38,157 nt of DNA from DYJK01 sp964464825 (GTDB lineage: Bacteria; Bacteroidota; Ignavibacteria; Ignavibacteriales; Melioribacteraceae): assembly GCA_964464825.1 (NCBI GenBank), contig CAYXKL010000015.1, positions 1 to 38,157 of the forward strand, given 5' to 3'. Position 1 is the stretch's first letter. Every line of letters begins with the position of its first letter. The position numbers and the translations under genes were made by a program. The notes beneath the pieces are model-generated. The model ran no database searches, was not told the origin of the DNA, and saw nothing but the letters and a program-made list of their open reading frames with translations. Positions 1 through 8,317 of this stretch are shown one piece after another.

Positions 1-275
1 GGAACATCATTCGCATAAGCGTTCCTCCATTAACAGAAGAAAGAAGAAAAGAATATGTTAAAATTGTTAAAAAATTTGGTGAAGATGCTAAAATAGCTTT
101 ACGAAATGTTAGAAGGGATACAAATGATCACTTAAAAAGAGTTGAGAAAAATAAAGAATTAACTGAAGACCAATTAAAAGAAGCAGAAAAAGAAACACAA
201 AGATTAACCGATGAACATATTAGTAAAATAGATGAAATGATTAAACACAAAGAAAAAGAGATAATGGAAGTATAG
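1..275 (+). CDS. frr: Ribosome recycling factor, C-terminal part (partial)
   Basis: The reading frame is open from base 3 to a TAG at 273-275 and encodes the last 90 residues of ribosome recycling factor, which with EF-G splits post-termination ribosomes. The visible part begins in the conserved segment around VPPLTEERRKEY, followed by a long charged helix (RRDTNDHLKR, then LTDEHISKIDEMI) typical of the three-helix bundle domain that returns to complete the protein. The 5' part lies outside the window. A strong hairpin terminator follows about 60 bases downstream, so this is probably the last gene of its operon. In many bacteria frr follows pyrH, but that cannot be seen here. Confidence 0.93.
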   Translation, partial: NIIRISVPPLTEERRKEYVKIVKKFGEDAKIALRNVRRDTNDHLKRVEKNKELTEDQLKEAEKETQRLTDEHISKIDEMIKHKEKEIMEV

Positions 276-333
276 ATTTTAAATTAATATTCTAATTAGT
301 TTTTTATTAAGTAAAATATTTAAAAAAATTGCT

Positions 334-363
334 TAAAACCTCGTATAACGAGGTTTTATTTTG
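334..363 (+). terminator. Rho-independent terminator after frr
   Basis: A perfect inverted repeat (AAAACCTCGT, loop ATA, ACGAGGTTTT) is followed by a T-rich stretch. It lies between frr and the malic enzyme gene and fits an intrinsic terminator on the plus strand. Confidence 0.8.
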
Positions 364-488
364 TAAATAAATTAGTTAATCAATTCACCTTTTTTTCTTT
401 GTTAGATTATCTATATTTTTAGTTAGACAAATTCATCTTATTCATCATATCGAATATACATATCAAAGATTAACATAAGGAAAAAATC

Positions 489-2741
489 ATGAGCGCTTAC
501 AAAGAAGAGGCACTGAGTTATCATAGTGAAGGAAGAAAAGGTAAAATTGAAGTTATCCCGACAAAACCTTGTTACACAGCACGTGAGTTATCATTAGCTT
601 ACACACCCGGAGTTGCAGAACCATGTAGAGAAATCGAAAAGAATGATGACGATGTTTATAAGTACACTGCAAAAGGAAATTTAGTTGCAGTAGTTTCTAA
701 TGGAACTGCAGTATTAGGTTTAGGTGATATTGGTCCGCATGCCGGTAAACCGGTTATGGAAGGTAAAGGTGTACTATTTAAAAGATTTGCTGATATTGAT
801 GTTTTTGACATTGAATTGAAAACACATGATGCTAAAGAAGTTATAAGAGCAGTACAATTGTTAGAACCTACATTCGGCGGAATTAATCTAGAAGATATTA
901 AAGCGCCGGAGTGTTTTGAAATTGAAGAAGAACTAATTAAAACAATGAACATACCGGTTTTCCATGATGATCAGCATGGAACGGCAATTATATCTTGTGC
1001 GGCATTAATAAATTCTGTTGAAATTGCCGGTAAAGAACTTTCGAAAATCAGATTGGTTGTTTCTGGTGCCGGTGCATCTGCTGTTGCTTGCTGTAAAATG
1101 TACATTGCTGCTGGTGTAAAAGTAGAAAACATTTCTATGTTTGATACTAAAGGACATATCAATAAAAAGAGAAACGATTTAAATAAGTATAAAGCACTTT
1201 TCGCGCAAGATGTAGTTTATAATGATTTAGCAGATGCTATGAAAGGTGCTGATGTATTTGTAGGTCTTTCGAAAGGAAATATCGTTTCTAAAGAAATGGT
1301 TAAAAGTATGGCAAAAAATACAATTGTATTTGCAATGGCAAATCCAGATCCGGAAATTACTTATGAAGATGGTATAGATGCACGTAAAGATATTATAATG
1401 GCAACCGGAAGAAGCGACTATCCAAACCAAGTTAATAATGTTCTTGGATTTCCATTCATATTCCGCGGTGCATTGGATGTACGTGCAAAGCAAATAAATG
1501 AAGAAATGAAAATGGCAGCAACACGGGCACTTGCTCAATTAGCAAAAGAAAAAGTCCCGGAAGTTGTTATAAACGCTTATGGCGGAAAAGAATTTTCTTT
1601 CGGTCCACAATACATAATTCCGAAACCATTTGATCCAAGAGTATTATGGTATGTAGCGCCGGCAGTTGCAAAAGCTGCTATGGATACGGGTGTTGCAAAG
1701 ATGCCAATTGAAAATTGGAATGCATACAAAGAACAATTACAAGAAAGATTAGGATTCTCTACCGAAATAGTCCGTGTGATGGTTCATAAAGCTCAAAAAC
1801 ATCCAAAAAAAGTTGTATTTCCTGAAGGTGAAGAAGAAAAAATAATTCGTGCTGCAAATACTGCTTCGGATGAAAATATTGCTTCACCGATTCTACTCGG
1901 TAATGAAAAAGTAATTACAACGAAAATTCAAGATTTAGGTTATGATCAATCAAAGTTTGTAATTATTGATCCTGAACATTCTGACAAAGCTTCTCTGTAT
2001 GCTGATGAATTTTATAAATTACGTCAACGCAAAGGAATTACACCGAGAGACGCAAAAATTTTAATGAAAGAACCAAATTATTTCGGCTCTATGATGCTGA
2101 AGGTTGGAGACGCCGATGCATTAATCGGAGGATTAACTTATCATTATCCACAGACAATTAAACCAGCGTTACAATGTATTGGTGTTAAAGATGGTCTCAA
2201 AGTAGTATCAGGTATGTATATAGTAATAATTAAGAGAAGGGTCTTTTTCTTTGCTGATGCAACTGTTAATGTTGATCCTACTGCTGAGCAGCTTGCCGAA
2301 ATTGCAATAAGCACGGCAGATAGTGTTAAGAAATTTGATATTGTCCCCAAGATTGCAATGTTATCATTCAGTAATTTTGGTTCAGTTGAAAGTCCGCAAA
2401 CAATAAAGGTTTCTAGTGCAGTAAAAATTGTTAAAGAAAAGAGACCTGATTTAATGATAGACGGGGAAATGCAAGCAGATACTGCAGTTATGCCGGAAAG
2501 ATTAGAACACGAATTTCCATTTTCAACATTAAAAGGCAGTGCTAATATTCTCATATTCCCGAATCTTGAAGCCGGAAACATTGCTTATAAATTATTCCAG
2601 AGATTGACGGATGCAACAGTCATAGGTCCAATTTTAATGGGTATGAAAAAACCTGTTCATGTAATTCAGCGCGGTGACACAGTTAGTGATATTGTAAATA
2701 TGACTGCGGTTGCTGTTGTTGAAGCAAAGGATGGAAATTAA
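489..2741 (+). CDS. maeB: NADP-dependent malic enzyme fused to a phosphotransacetylase-like domain (MaeB type)
   Basis: The 750-residue product matches the large MaeB type of malic enzyme, which converts malate to pyruvate and CO2 with reduction of NADP. Residues about 1-420 are the malic enzyme part, with the signatures SLAYTPGVAEPC, FHDDQHGTA and the nucleotide-binding stretch VVSGAGASA. Residues about 430-750 are a phosphotransacetylase-like domain (VVFPEGEEEKI, then RVFFFADATVN and LIFPNLEAGN). In studied MaeB proteins that domain is regulatory, often binding acetyl-CoA, rather than a proven acetyltransferase. The length is normal for the family and no breaks are seen. An AAGG motif precedes the ATG. 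The gene stands alone between two hairpin terminators, so it is probably a single-gene transcript. Confidence 0.95.
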   Translation: MSAYKEEALSYHSEGRKGKIEVIPTKPCYTARELSLAYTPGVAEPCREIEKNDDDVYKYTAKGNLVAVVSNGTAVLGLGDIGPHAGKPVMEGKGVLFKRFADIDVFDIELKTHDAKEVIRAVQLLEPTFGGINLEDIKAPECFEIEEELIKTMNIPVFHDDQHGTAIISCAALINSVEIAGKELSKIRLVVSGAGASAVACCKMYIAAGVKVENISMFDTKGHINKKRNDLNKYKALFAQDVVYNDLADAMKGADVFVGLSKGNIVSKEMVKSMAKNTIVFAMANPDPEITYEDGIDARKDIIMATGRSDYPNQVNNVLGFPFIFRGALDVRAKQINEEMKMAATRALAQLAKEKVPEVVINAYGGKEFSFGPQYIIPKPFDPRVLWYVAPAVAKAAMDTGVAKMPIENWNAYKEQLQERLGFSTEIVRVMVHKAQKHPKKVVFPEGEEEKIIRAANTASDENIASPILLGNEKVITTKIQDLGYDQSKFVIIDPEHSDKASLYADEFYKLRQRKGITPRDAKILMKEPNYFGSMMLKVGDADALIGGLTYHYPQTIKPALQCIGVKDGLKVVSGMYIVIIKRRVFFFADATVNVDPTAEQLAEIAISTADSVKKFDIVPKIAMLSFSNFGSVESPQTIKVSSAVKIVKEKRPDLMIDGEMQADTAVMPERLEHEFPFSTLKGSANILIFPNLEAGNIAYKLFQRLTDATVIGPILMGMKKPVHVIQRGDTVSDIVNMTAVAVVEAKDGN

Positions 2742-2766
2742 TATACATTAACTTGTATTGATATAT

Positions 2767-2795
2767 AAAAAGCGCCCTTTTGGGCGCTTTTTTTT
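2767..2795 (+). terminator. Rho-independent terminator after maeB
   Basis: A perfect stem (AAAAAGCGCCC, loop TTTT, GGGCGCTTTTT) runs into a T tract directly after the malic enzyme gene. It is symmetrical enough to work on both strands, but the only upstream gene is on the plus strand. Confidence 0.92.
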
Positions 2796-2837
2796 ATATT
2801 ATCATACATAATTTAATGGGTTACTTTTAAATTTTTA

Positions 2838-3464
2838 ATGCTTAGAAATGTATTATATATAAGCGCAAGTATCATAATCTTTTTTATCGGATTAATAATC
2901 TATGGTATCATATTAAATTTAAAAGAAGAAAATTTAAATGATATATTAACTGAAAAAGGAATTCAAAAATTAGAGAATGTAAAACTGGTTGTAAGTAGAA
3001 AAAATTATAGAATAGAACTATACTCTGATAAATTATTTATTAAATCTTATAAAGCAGTTTTTGGCAAAAATAATAGCACAATTAAAATTTCTAAAGATGA
3101 TCAAGTAACTCCGATTGGTGAATATAAAATTTGTTCTATTGATACAAATTCACTATTTCACAAATTGTTTCAATTAAATTATCCAAATGATAAAGATGCA
3201 GCTGAGGCAATGAAACAAGGTTATATAAATAAAGACGAATTTGATGCTATTAACCTTGCACATAAAAAAAATGAATGTCCACCAAAAGAAACGTCACTTG
3301 GTTCTAATATTGGTATACATGGAATAGGTAAATATAATTTTATATTTAAAAATCTTCCCTTTACGTTTAATTGGACTGACGGTTCGATAGCAATAAGCAA
3401 TGAAAATATAGATGAACTTTTTTCAATTGTTAAAATTGGAACACCTGTAAAAATCACCTACTAA
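2838..3464 (+). CDS. L,D-transpeptidase (YkuD-fold) protein with Ser at the catalytic Cys position
   Basis: This 208-residue protein has an N-terminal membrane anchor (residues about 5-27, strongly hydrophobic) and a periplasmic domain of the YkuD/ErfK type. Family members cross-link peptidoglycan or attach lipoproteins through a catalytic Cys. Visible features are VVSRKNYRIELYSD, the segment DQVTPIGEY, an IGIHGIG motif with His161, and a C-terminal WTDGSIAIS block. In active enzymes that last block reads xxGC(I/V)xx. Here codon 183 (TCG, 3384-3386) gives Ser instead of Cys. The rest of the fold looks intact, so it may be catalytically dead, have a binding role, or use Ser unusually. The gene sits just upstream of an Omp85 gene, 15 bases apart, suggesting co-transcription and an envelope role. 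Confidence 0.82.
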   Translation: MLRNVLYISASIIIFFIGLIIYGIILNLKEENLNDILTEKGIQKLENVKLVVSRKNYRIELYSDKLFIKSYKAVFGKNNSTIKISKDDQVTPIGEYKICSIDTNSLFHKLFQLNYPNDKDAAEAMKQGYINKDEFDAINLAHKKNECPPKETSLGSNIGIHGIGKYNFIFKNLPFTFNWTDGSIAISNENIDELFSIVKIGTPVKITY

Positions 3465-3479
3465 TAATAATCAAATAAT

Positions 3480-5606
3480 TTGAAACAAATAAAATTCTAC
3501 ATATTGCTAATACTTTTTAATTCTCAAATAAATTCACAGAGCAATAATTTAATTGAATTAAAGAACATTGAGTTTATAGGAAATAATTCAATCTCGTCAA
3601 AAGAATTAGAATCGGTTATCATATCTAAGGAATCACCTGGATGGTTCTCTCAATTCATTAATAAATTTACACCATTCGGAGAACCACTTATACTTTTCGA
3701 TTCTTTGATAATACCGTTAGATATTGCCGCTATAAAAAATTTGTACCATTCTAATGGCTACTTTAAAGTAAAAGTGAATTACAATTACATAATAGAAGAT
3801 ACTGAAGCAGAATTGATTTATTCAATTGATGAATCTGACCCGGCACAATTTGAATCAATAGAAATAAATGGATTGTTGAATAAAATTCCCGGAGAATATT
3901 ATGAAGATATTGTAGAAAATATTAACGTTGATACAAATACAATTTATTCAAATTCTATTCTTGAAAATAAAAAAAATTATGCGGTTGGTTTTTTGCGCGA
4001 TCATGGTTTTATGTTGGTAAATATTGAGAAACCTAATGTTTATGTAGATACAATACTAAATAAAGTAAAAGTTCAATTAAATTATAATCCGGGTAAAAGA
4101 TATACTATTAGCGATATTTTTACTGTTCGAACCGGGGAAGGCATGGATTACGTAAGCGATCAATTATTAAAGGATATTGTTGGAATTAAACTTGGCGATT
4201 ATTACAGCTACTATGATATTCAACGTGGACAAGTAAGACTCTACAGAACAGAACTTTTTAATTCAGTAGTTATAAACAGTATAATTTCTGATACTGTTGG
4301 CAGTACTGTCCCATTAAATATTAGTGCAGATGTGGGCAAGCTGCATGAATTATCTCCAGAAATTATTGCTAATAATGAAGATAATACCTTTAATCTTGGA
4401 CTTGGGTTAAATTTTATAAAAAAGAATTTTTTTGGTGAAGCACGCAAATTAACTGTGGGTATATCAGGCGCAGCACAAAATATTTCTGAGTTTATTAAAA
4501 ATCCTTCTTTCAATGATTCTACAGTATTTGGTTATGCAGATGCACGTATTACAATAGAGCAGCCCTTCCTTTTTAGCAAACCGATAAATACAAGTATCGA
4601 AACTTACTATACTTTACAAAAGAGAAAAAATGAGTATGATTCAAAATTATTCGGCGCAAAACTTAACTTTGATTTTGAATTGCCTCAGTTTACTTATTTT
4701 AATTCATTTAATTCATATTTTAATATTGAAAGAGCTGAATATATTTATAAAGAAGATTATTTAACACAGCTTTTAAGTTATGCTATCCGGAATTCTTCTG
4801 CAGTTCCTATATCGGAAGATCAAGCTGATTCTGTTGCCGCATTATTAATTAATGATCAATTCGGTGGACAATTGAAATCGCAAAGTACAAATGCACTTAT
4901 AGGTGTTTCTCTTGGTTCTAGCAATACCAATGATTTACTTTTCCCAAACTCTGGGTATACATTATCCCTATTAATTGAAGATGCAAATTCTATTCCTTAT
5001 TTGTTTAGTAAAATTATTAATTCTGATTTTACAAAACCTCTTTATTTAAAATTAGTCGCTGCATCTGCTGTTTATCTCCCTTTCTATTCTTCAAATGTTA
5101 ATTCACTAGGTTTAAAGTTGAAGTTGGGACAAATTATAACATACCGGGGCGACAAAGCACAAATTTCGCTTAACCAAAGACTTTACGCCGGAGGCAGCAA
5201 TTCTGTTAGAGGTTGGGGTACTAGAGAACTTGTTCCTCAAGATGAAATATTTGATATCAAAGATATTTCCCAAGAAGATTTAGAAGCAATTCTACTTAAA
5301 GGTGCAGCGAGCGGTGGTTTTTTTCTATTTGAAGGATCTATCGAAACCAGAAATAGAATTATAGGGAGATTCGGCACTGCATTTTTTCTAGATTATGGAA
5401 ATACATGGAATAACTTCAATGAATTTAGATTCGATCAAATAGCTGTTGCCGGTGGTTTTGGTCTTCGATATTATTCTGATTTCGCTCCATTCAGAATAGA
5501 CTTTGGTTTGAAACTTATTGATCCGCGTGATAAGAGAAATATTACAGATAAACTTTTTTGGAAAGATGTTCTTCAATTTCATATTGGTATAGGAGAAGCA
5601 TTTTAA
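3480..5606 (+). CDS. Omp85-superfamily outer-membrane protein (BamA/TamA-like)
   Basis: The 708-residue product starts with a short signal sequence (KFYILLILFNSQINSQ) and is arranged like BamA/TamA. Residues about 25-300 contain POTRA-like repeats, for example IELKNIEFIGNNSIS and YTISDIFTVRTGEG. Residues about 300-708 form a predicted beta barrel. The barrel contains the conserved loop motif SVRGW with Arg577, diagnostic of Omp85 proteins, and the chain ends in an aromatic residue (GIGEAF), as usual for outer-membrane barrels. Only about three POTRA repeats are recognisable, fewer than the five of BamA, so a TamA-like or surface-antigen role is more likely than the main BamA. The start is TTG at 3480, with no clear ribosome binding site. 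The gene probably shares a transcript with the YkuD-like gene before it. Confidence 0.85.
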   Translation: MKQIKFYILLILFNSQINSQSNNLIELKNIEFIGNNSISSKELESVIISKESPGWFSQFINKFTPFGEPLILFDSLIIPLDIAAIKNLYHSNGYFKVKVNYNYIIEDTEAELIYSIDESDPAQFESIEINGLLNKIPGEYYEDIVENINVDTNTIYSNSILENKKNYAVGFLRDHGFMLVNIEKPNVYVDTILNKVKVQLNYNPGKRYTISDIFTVRTGEGMDYVSDQLLKDIVGIKLGDYYSYYDIQRGQVRLYRTELFNSVVINSIISDTVGSTVPLNISADVGKLHELSPEIIANNEDNTFNLGLGLNFIKKNFFGEARKLTVGISGAAQNISEFIKNPSFNDSTVFGYADARITIEQPFLFSKPINTSIETYYTLQKRKNEYDSKLFGAKLNFDFELPQFTYFNSFNSYFNIERAEYIYKEDYLTQLLSYAIRNSSAVPISEDQADSVAALLINDQFGGQLKSQSTNALIGVSLGSSNTNDLLFPNSGYTLSLLIEDANSIPYLFSKIINSDFTKPLYLKLVAASAVYLPFYSSNVNSLGLKLKLGQIITYRGDKAQISLNQRLYAGGSNSVRGWGTRELVPQDEIFDIKDISQEDLEAILLKGAASGGFFLFEGSIETRNRIIGRFGTAFFLDYGNTWNNFNEFRFDQIAVAGGFGLRYYSDFAPFRIDFGLKLIDPRDKRNITDKLFWKDVLQFHIGIGEAF

Positions 5607-5653
5607 ATCTTTAATTAATCTATTATTATTCATCTTTTCGATCAAATTCATTC

Positions 5654-5685
5654 ATTGTTTAACACACCATTTTTGAGTAAATTTG
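5654..5685 (+). promoter_or_regulatory. Predicted Bacteroidota-type promoter for the yicC-gmk-rpoZ operon
   Basis: ATTG at 5654-5657 is followed after 20 bases by TAAATTTG at 5678-5685. This matches the Bacteroidota housekeeping promoter form (-33 TTG, -7 TAnnTTTG). Transcription would begin near 5691, leaving a short leader with an AGGA motif before the ATG at 5710. The match is by eye only. Confidence 0.55.
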
Positions 5686-5709
5686 CGGTCACTTTTCCTG
5701 AGGATTTAG

Positions 5710-6585
5710 ATGATTTCTAGTATGACCGGTTACGGTAAAGGGTTTGTACAAAAAGATGATTATACTGTTGAAGTTGAAATCAAAAGTTTGAACAACCGCT
5801 ACCTCGATTTATCTTTGCGACTTCCTAAGTCTTTATCTGCAAAAGAATTAGAAATACGGGAAAAAATTAGAAGCAAAATAAAACGAGGAAAAATTTATCT
5901 CTCTATTAGTGTAAGGAAAGGTGATTTTGAAGATCGGTTTAATGAAATTGATTCTTCTTCTGTAAAATATGCTGTAAAGCTACTTAAAGATATTAAGAAA
6001 GCTTCCGGACTGAAAGATAAAATTAAAATGAGCGATCTCTTAAATTTTCAAAATTTGTTCTTTAAGGAAGATGAAGAAAAAGCATCCGAAGAAATGCCAT
6101 TAATTGAACAAGCAATAGATGAAGCAATCAGTTCTATGAATAAAATGCGTGAAGCTGAAGGTAAAGAATTAGAAAAGGATATCCGTAAACGAATTCAATT
6201 TATATATGATACTGTAAGTGATATTGAAAATAAAAAAGAAAGTAGCATTAACGAATATTTTCTGAAATTTAAAGAAAAAGCTAAACAGCTAACAGCGGAT
6301 TTAGTGGATAATGAAAACCGGCTAATGACTGAACTTGCACTTCTAGCAGAAAGGTATGATGTTACAGAAGAATGTGTAAGATTAAAAAGTCATCTGAAAA
6401 TATTTCTTGATACTTTGAATCAAGCCGACGATGCCGGCAGAAGATTAAATTTTATTTTACAAGAAATGAATCGTGAAGCGAATACAATAAATAGTAAATC
6501 GGTATCATCAGATATTTCCCATTCGGGAATTTATATTAAGGAAGAGATTGAAAAAATCAGAGAACAAATTCAAAATATCGAGTAA
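5710..6585 (+). CDS. yicC: YicC/YloC family endoribonuclease
   Basis: The 291-residue protein opens with the family signature MISSMTGYGKG and closes with the DUF1732 segment (SVSSDISHSGIYIKEEIEKIREQ). YicC-type proteins are RNA endonucleases that in E. coli promote decay of certain small RNAs. The length is normal for the family. The gene is three bases upstream of gmk, an arrangement conserved in many bacteria. A Bacteroidota-like promoter and a TGAGGA motif precede it. Confidence 0.93.
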   Translation: MISSMTGYGKGFVQKDDYTVEVEIKSLNNRYLDLSLRLPKSLSAKELEIREKIRSKIKRGKIYLSISVRKGDFEDRFNEIDSSSVKYAVKLLKDIKKASGLKDKIKMSDLLNFQNLFFKEDEEKASEEMPLIEQAIDEAISSMNKMREAEGKELEKDIRKRIQFIYDTVSDIENKKESSINEYFLKFKEKAKQLTADLVDNENRLMTELALLAERYDVTEECVRLKSHLKIFLDTLNQADDAGRRLNFILQEMNREANTINSKSVSSDISHSGIYIKEEIEKIREQIQNIE

Positions 6586-6588
6586 ACG

Positions 6589-7164
6589 TTGGCTTCTAAA
6601 TCTAAATTATTTGTTTTTTCTGCACCAAGCGGATCCGGAAAAACTACTATTGTCCGGGAAATTTTAAAATGTTATCCGGAATTCAAATTTTCTGTTTCTG
6701 CAACTACAAGAAAGAAAAGAGATTCCGAAATGGATGGGTTTGATTATTATTTTATAAGCGAAGAAGATTTTCAAAAAAAAATTGATAATAATGAATTTGT
6801 TGAATGGGAAAAATTTTACGATTATTATTACGGTACTTTGAAATCAGTGATCGATAACAATATTCAAAAAAATTTACATACAGTATTTGAAGTAGATGTA
6901 AAAGGTGCATTAAGTATTAAAAAAGCATATCCGAATTCTGTTCTTATTTTTATAGCACCACCTAGTATAGAAGAATTAAGAAAACGATTAATAAAAAGAA
7001 ATACTGAAACTGATATCGATTTAAAGAAAAGAGTAGAAAGAGCTGAAATGGAATTAAGCTTTAAAGATCAATTTAATTATGTTGTTTCAAATATTGATTT
7101 AGAATATGCTAAAAAAGAAGTAAAAAAAATTATAGAATTAGAATTAAATAAGGAGGAAAAATGA
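6589..7164 (+). CDS. gmk: Guanylate kinase
   Basis: The 191-residue enzyme phosphorylates GMP to GDP with ATP. The P-loop is at residues 12-19 (APSGSGKT), followed by the GMP-binding segment ATTRKKRDSEMDGFDYYFIS and the lid region with RLIKRNTET. The length is typical. The start is TTG at 6589, three bases after the yicC stop codon; no ATG gives a complete P-loop, so the TTG is well supported. The gene overlaps the start of rpoZ by four bases, which implies translational coupling. Confidence 0.95.
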   Translation: MASKSKLFVFSAPSGSGKTTIVREILKCYPEFKFSVSATTRKKRDSEMDGFDYYFISEEDFQKKIDNNEFVEWEKFYDYYYGTLKSVIDNNIQKNLHTVFEVDVKGALSIKKAYPNSVLIFIAPPSIEELRKRLIKRNTETDIDLKKRVERAEMELSFKDQFNYVVSNIDLEYAKKEVKKIIELELNKEEK

Positions 7165-7457
7165 TAAAGCCATTAAATCTAAATGCTATAAAGGAAAAAA
7201 TCCCTAATTTGTACGAAGCTGTTATTGTTGCTTCAAGACGTGCACGCAAAATTAATGATGAAAATAAAACTGAATTCAACGCTATCCTTGGAACTCTAAA
7301 TTCAGGGCATGATGATGACTTTGAGGATAGAGAAAATCCAGAACAGTTAAAACTTTCATTAGAATTTGAAAAACGTGAAAAACCGCATATAAAAAGTATC
7401 AATGAACTTATGAACAATGGAATTGAATATCGTTATAAATCTGAAAAGGATAAATAA
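7161..7457 (+). CDS. rpoZ: DNA-directed RNA polymerase omega subunit
   Basis: This 98-residue protein has the Rpb6/omega pattern NLYEAVIVASRRARKIND near the N terminus, which contacts the beta-prime subunit of RNA polymerase. It lacks further domains; the C-terminal half is charged and poorly conserved, as usual. It overlaps gmk by ATGA and is preceded by an unusually strong AAGGAGG ribosome binding site at 7150-7156 inside the gmk end. Its place right after yicC-gmk matches the classic gene order and supports the call despite the short length. Confidence 0.88.
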   Translation: MIKPLNLNAIKEKIPNLYEAVIVASRRARKINDENKTEFNAILGTLNSGHDDDFEDRENPEQLKLSLEFEKREKPHIKSINELMNNGIEYRYKSEKDK

Positions 7458-7474
7458 TATTTATTTAATTTGAT

Positions 7475-7510
7475 AAAAAGCGGAGTCCAATTACTCCGCT
7501 TTTTGTTTTT
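7475..7510 (+). terminator. Rho-independent terminator after rpoZ
   Basis: A perfect 12-base stem (AAAAAGCGGAGT, six-base loop, ACTCCGCTTTTT) is followed by GTTTTTT. It closes the yicC-gmk-rpoZ operon. Confidence 0.92.
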
Positions 7511-7569
7511 TAAATAATTAACTTTTTGACTAAATTCATTTTACAAAAACCATAGTTAAAGAAAATAAA

Positions 7570-8316
7570 TTGGATATAGATTTCTCTAAACAGGTTATCG
7601 AAGCGTTAAAAGTTCAGCAAGAAATTTTTGGCGATCTTTTATTTGAAAAAGAGTCAGTCAATTTTAATTATAATTCCATGCCTTCAAAAAATATTATAGT
7701 ATCAGAAAAGGTCGAAATGGATTTGAATAATTTGTTTGCAGAAGATTTTCAAAAATCTTCATCATTGCAAGAACTGAATAATAAAATTTGTAGTTGCTTA
7801 AAATGCGATCTTGGTAAAACCCGTACAAAATTTGTATTTGGTGTTGGTAATCCAAATGCACACGCAATGTTGATAGGTGAAGCACCCGGTGCAGATGAAG
7901 ATATTCAAGGTGAACCTTTTGTTGGCAGAGCCGGAAAACTGTTAAATGATATTTTAAAAGCGGTTGATCTAAAACGCGAAGATGTTTTTATTGCTAATAT
8001 TCTTAAATGTCGTCCTCCTGGAAACCGAGATCCCCAACCCATTGAAATGGAAACTTGTATGCCGTATCTTCATAAACAGATTGATTTGATAAAACCAAAA
8101 ATAATTTTATGTTTGGGTAGAGTTGCAGCAAATGGATTATTAAATAAAAAATTATCACTTGGCGATCTTCGTAATAATATGTATGAGTTTAACGGAATTA
8201 AGGTAATGGCTACATATCATCCGGCGGCTTTACTTCGTAATCCTCATTGGAAACGAGGTTGTTGGGAAGATATTAAAAAATTTAAAAAATTTTATGACGA
8301 ATTAGCTTTGAATTAA
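7570..8316 (+). CDS. Family 4 (iron-sulfur) uracil-DNA glycosylase
   Basis: The enzyme removes uracil from DNA in base excision repair. The catalytic domain covers residues about 70-248 and shows GEAPGADED, GEPFVGRAGKLL and the late motif YHPAALLRNP. Four cysteines at 76, 79, 147 and 163 have the spacing expected for the 4Fe-4S cluster of family 4 enzymes. An N-terminal stretch of about 70 residues precedes this domain; it is acidic and has no recognised fold. The start is TTG at 7570, and a later internal start cannot be excluded. The gene ends one base before dnaB, so repair and replication genes are co-transcribed. Confidence 0.92.
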   Translation: MDIDFSKQVIEALKVQQEIFGDLLFEKESVNFNYNSMPSKNIIVSEKVEMDLNNLFAEDFQKSSSLQELNNKICSCLKCDLGKTRTKFVFGVGNPNAHAMLIGEAPGADEDIQGEPFVGRAGKLLNDILKAVDLKREDVFIANILKCRPPGNRDPQPIEMETCMPYLHKQIDLIKPKIILCLGRVAANGLLNKKLSLGDLRNNMYEFNGIKVMATYHPAALLRNPHWKRGCWEDIKKFKKFYDELALN

Positions 8317-8317
8317 T

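Noticed and set aside
1227..1538. Cys- and His-rich minus-strand frame inside maeB
   Set aside because: It lies wholly within a strongly conserved gene and has no start signal or family likeness.
489..2741. Novel gene fusion of malic enzyme and phosphotransacetylase
   Set aside because: This domain combination is the well-known MaeB architecture, with normal length and motifs.
7161..7457. rpoZ as a spurious small ORF
   Set aside because: The omega motif, strong ribosome binding site, ATGA overlap with gmk and the conserved gene order support a real gene.
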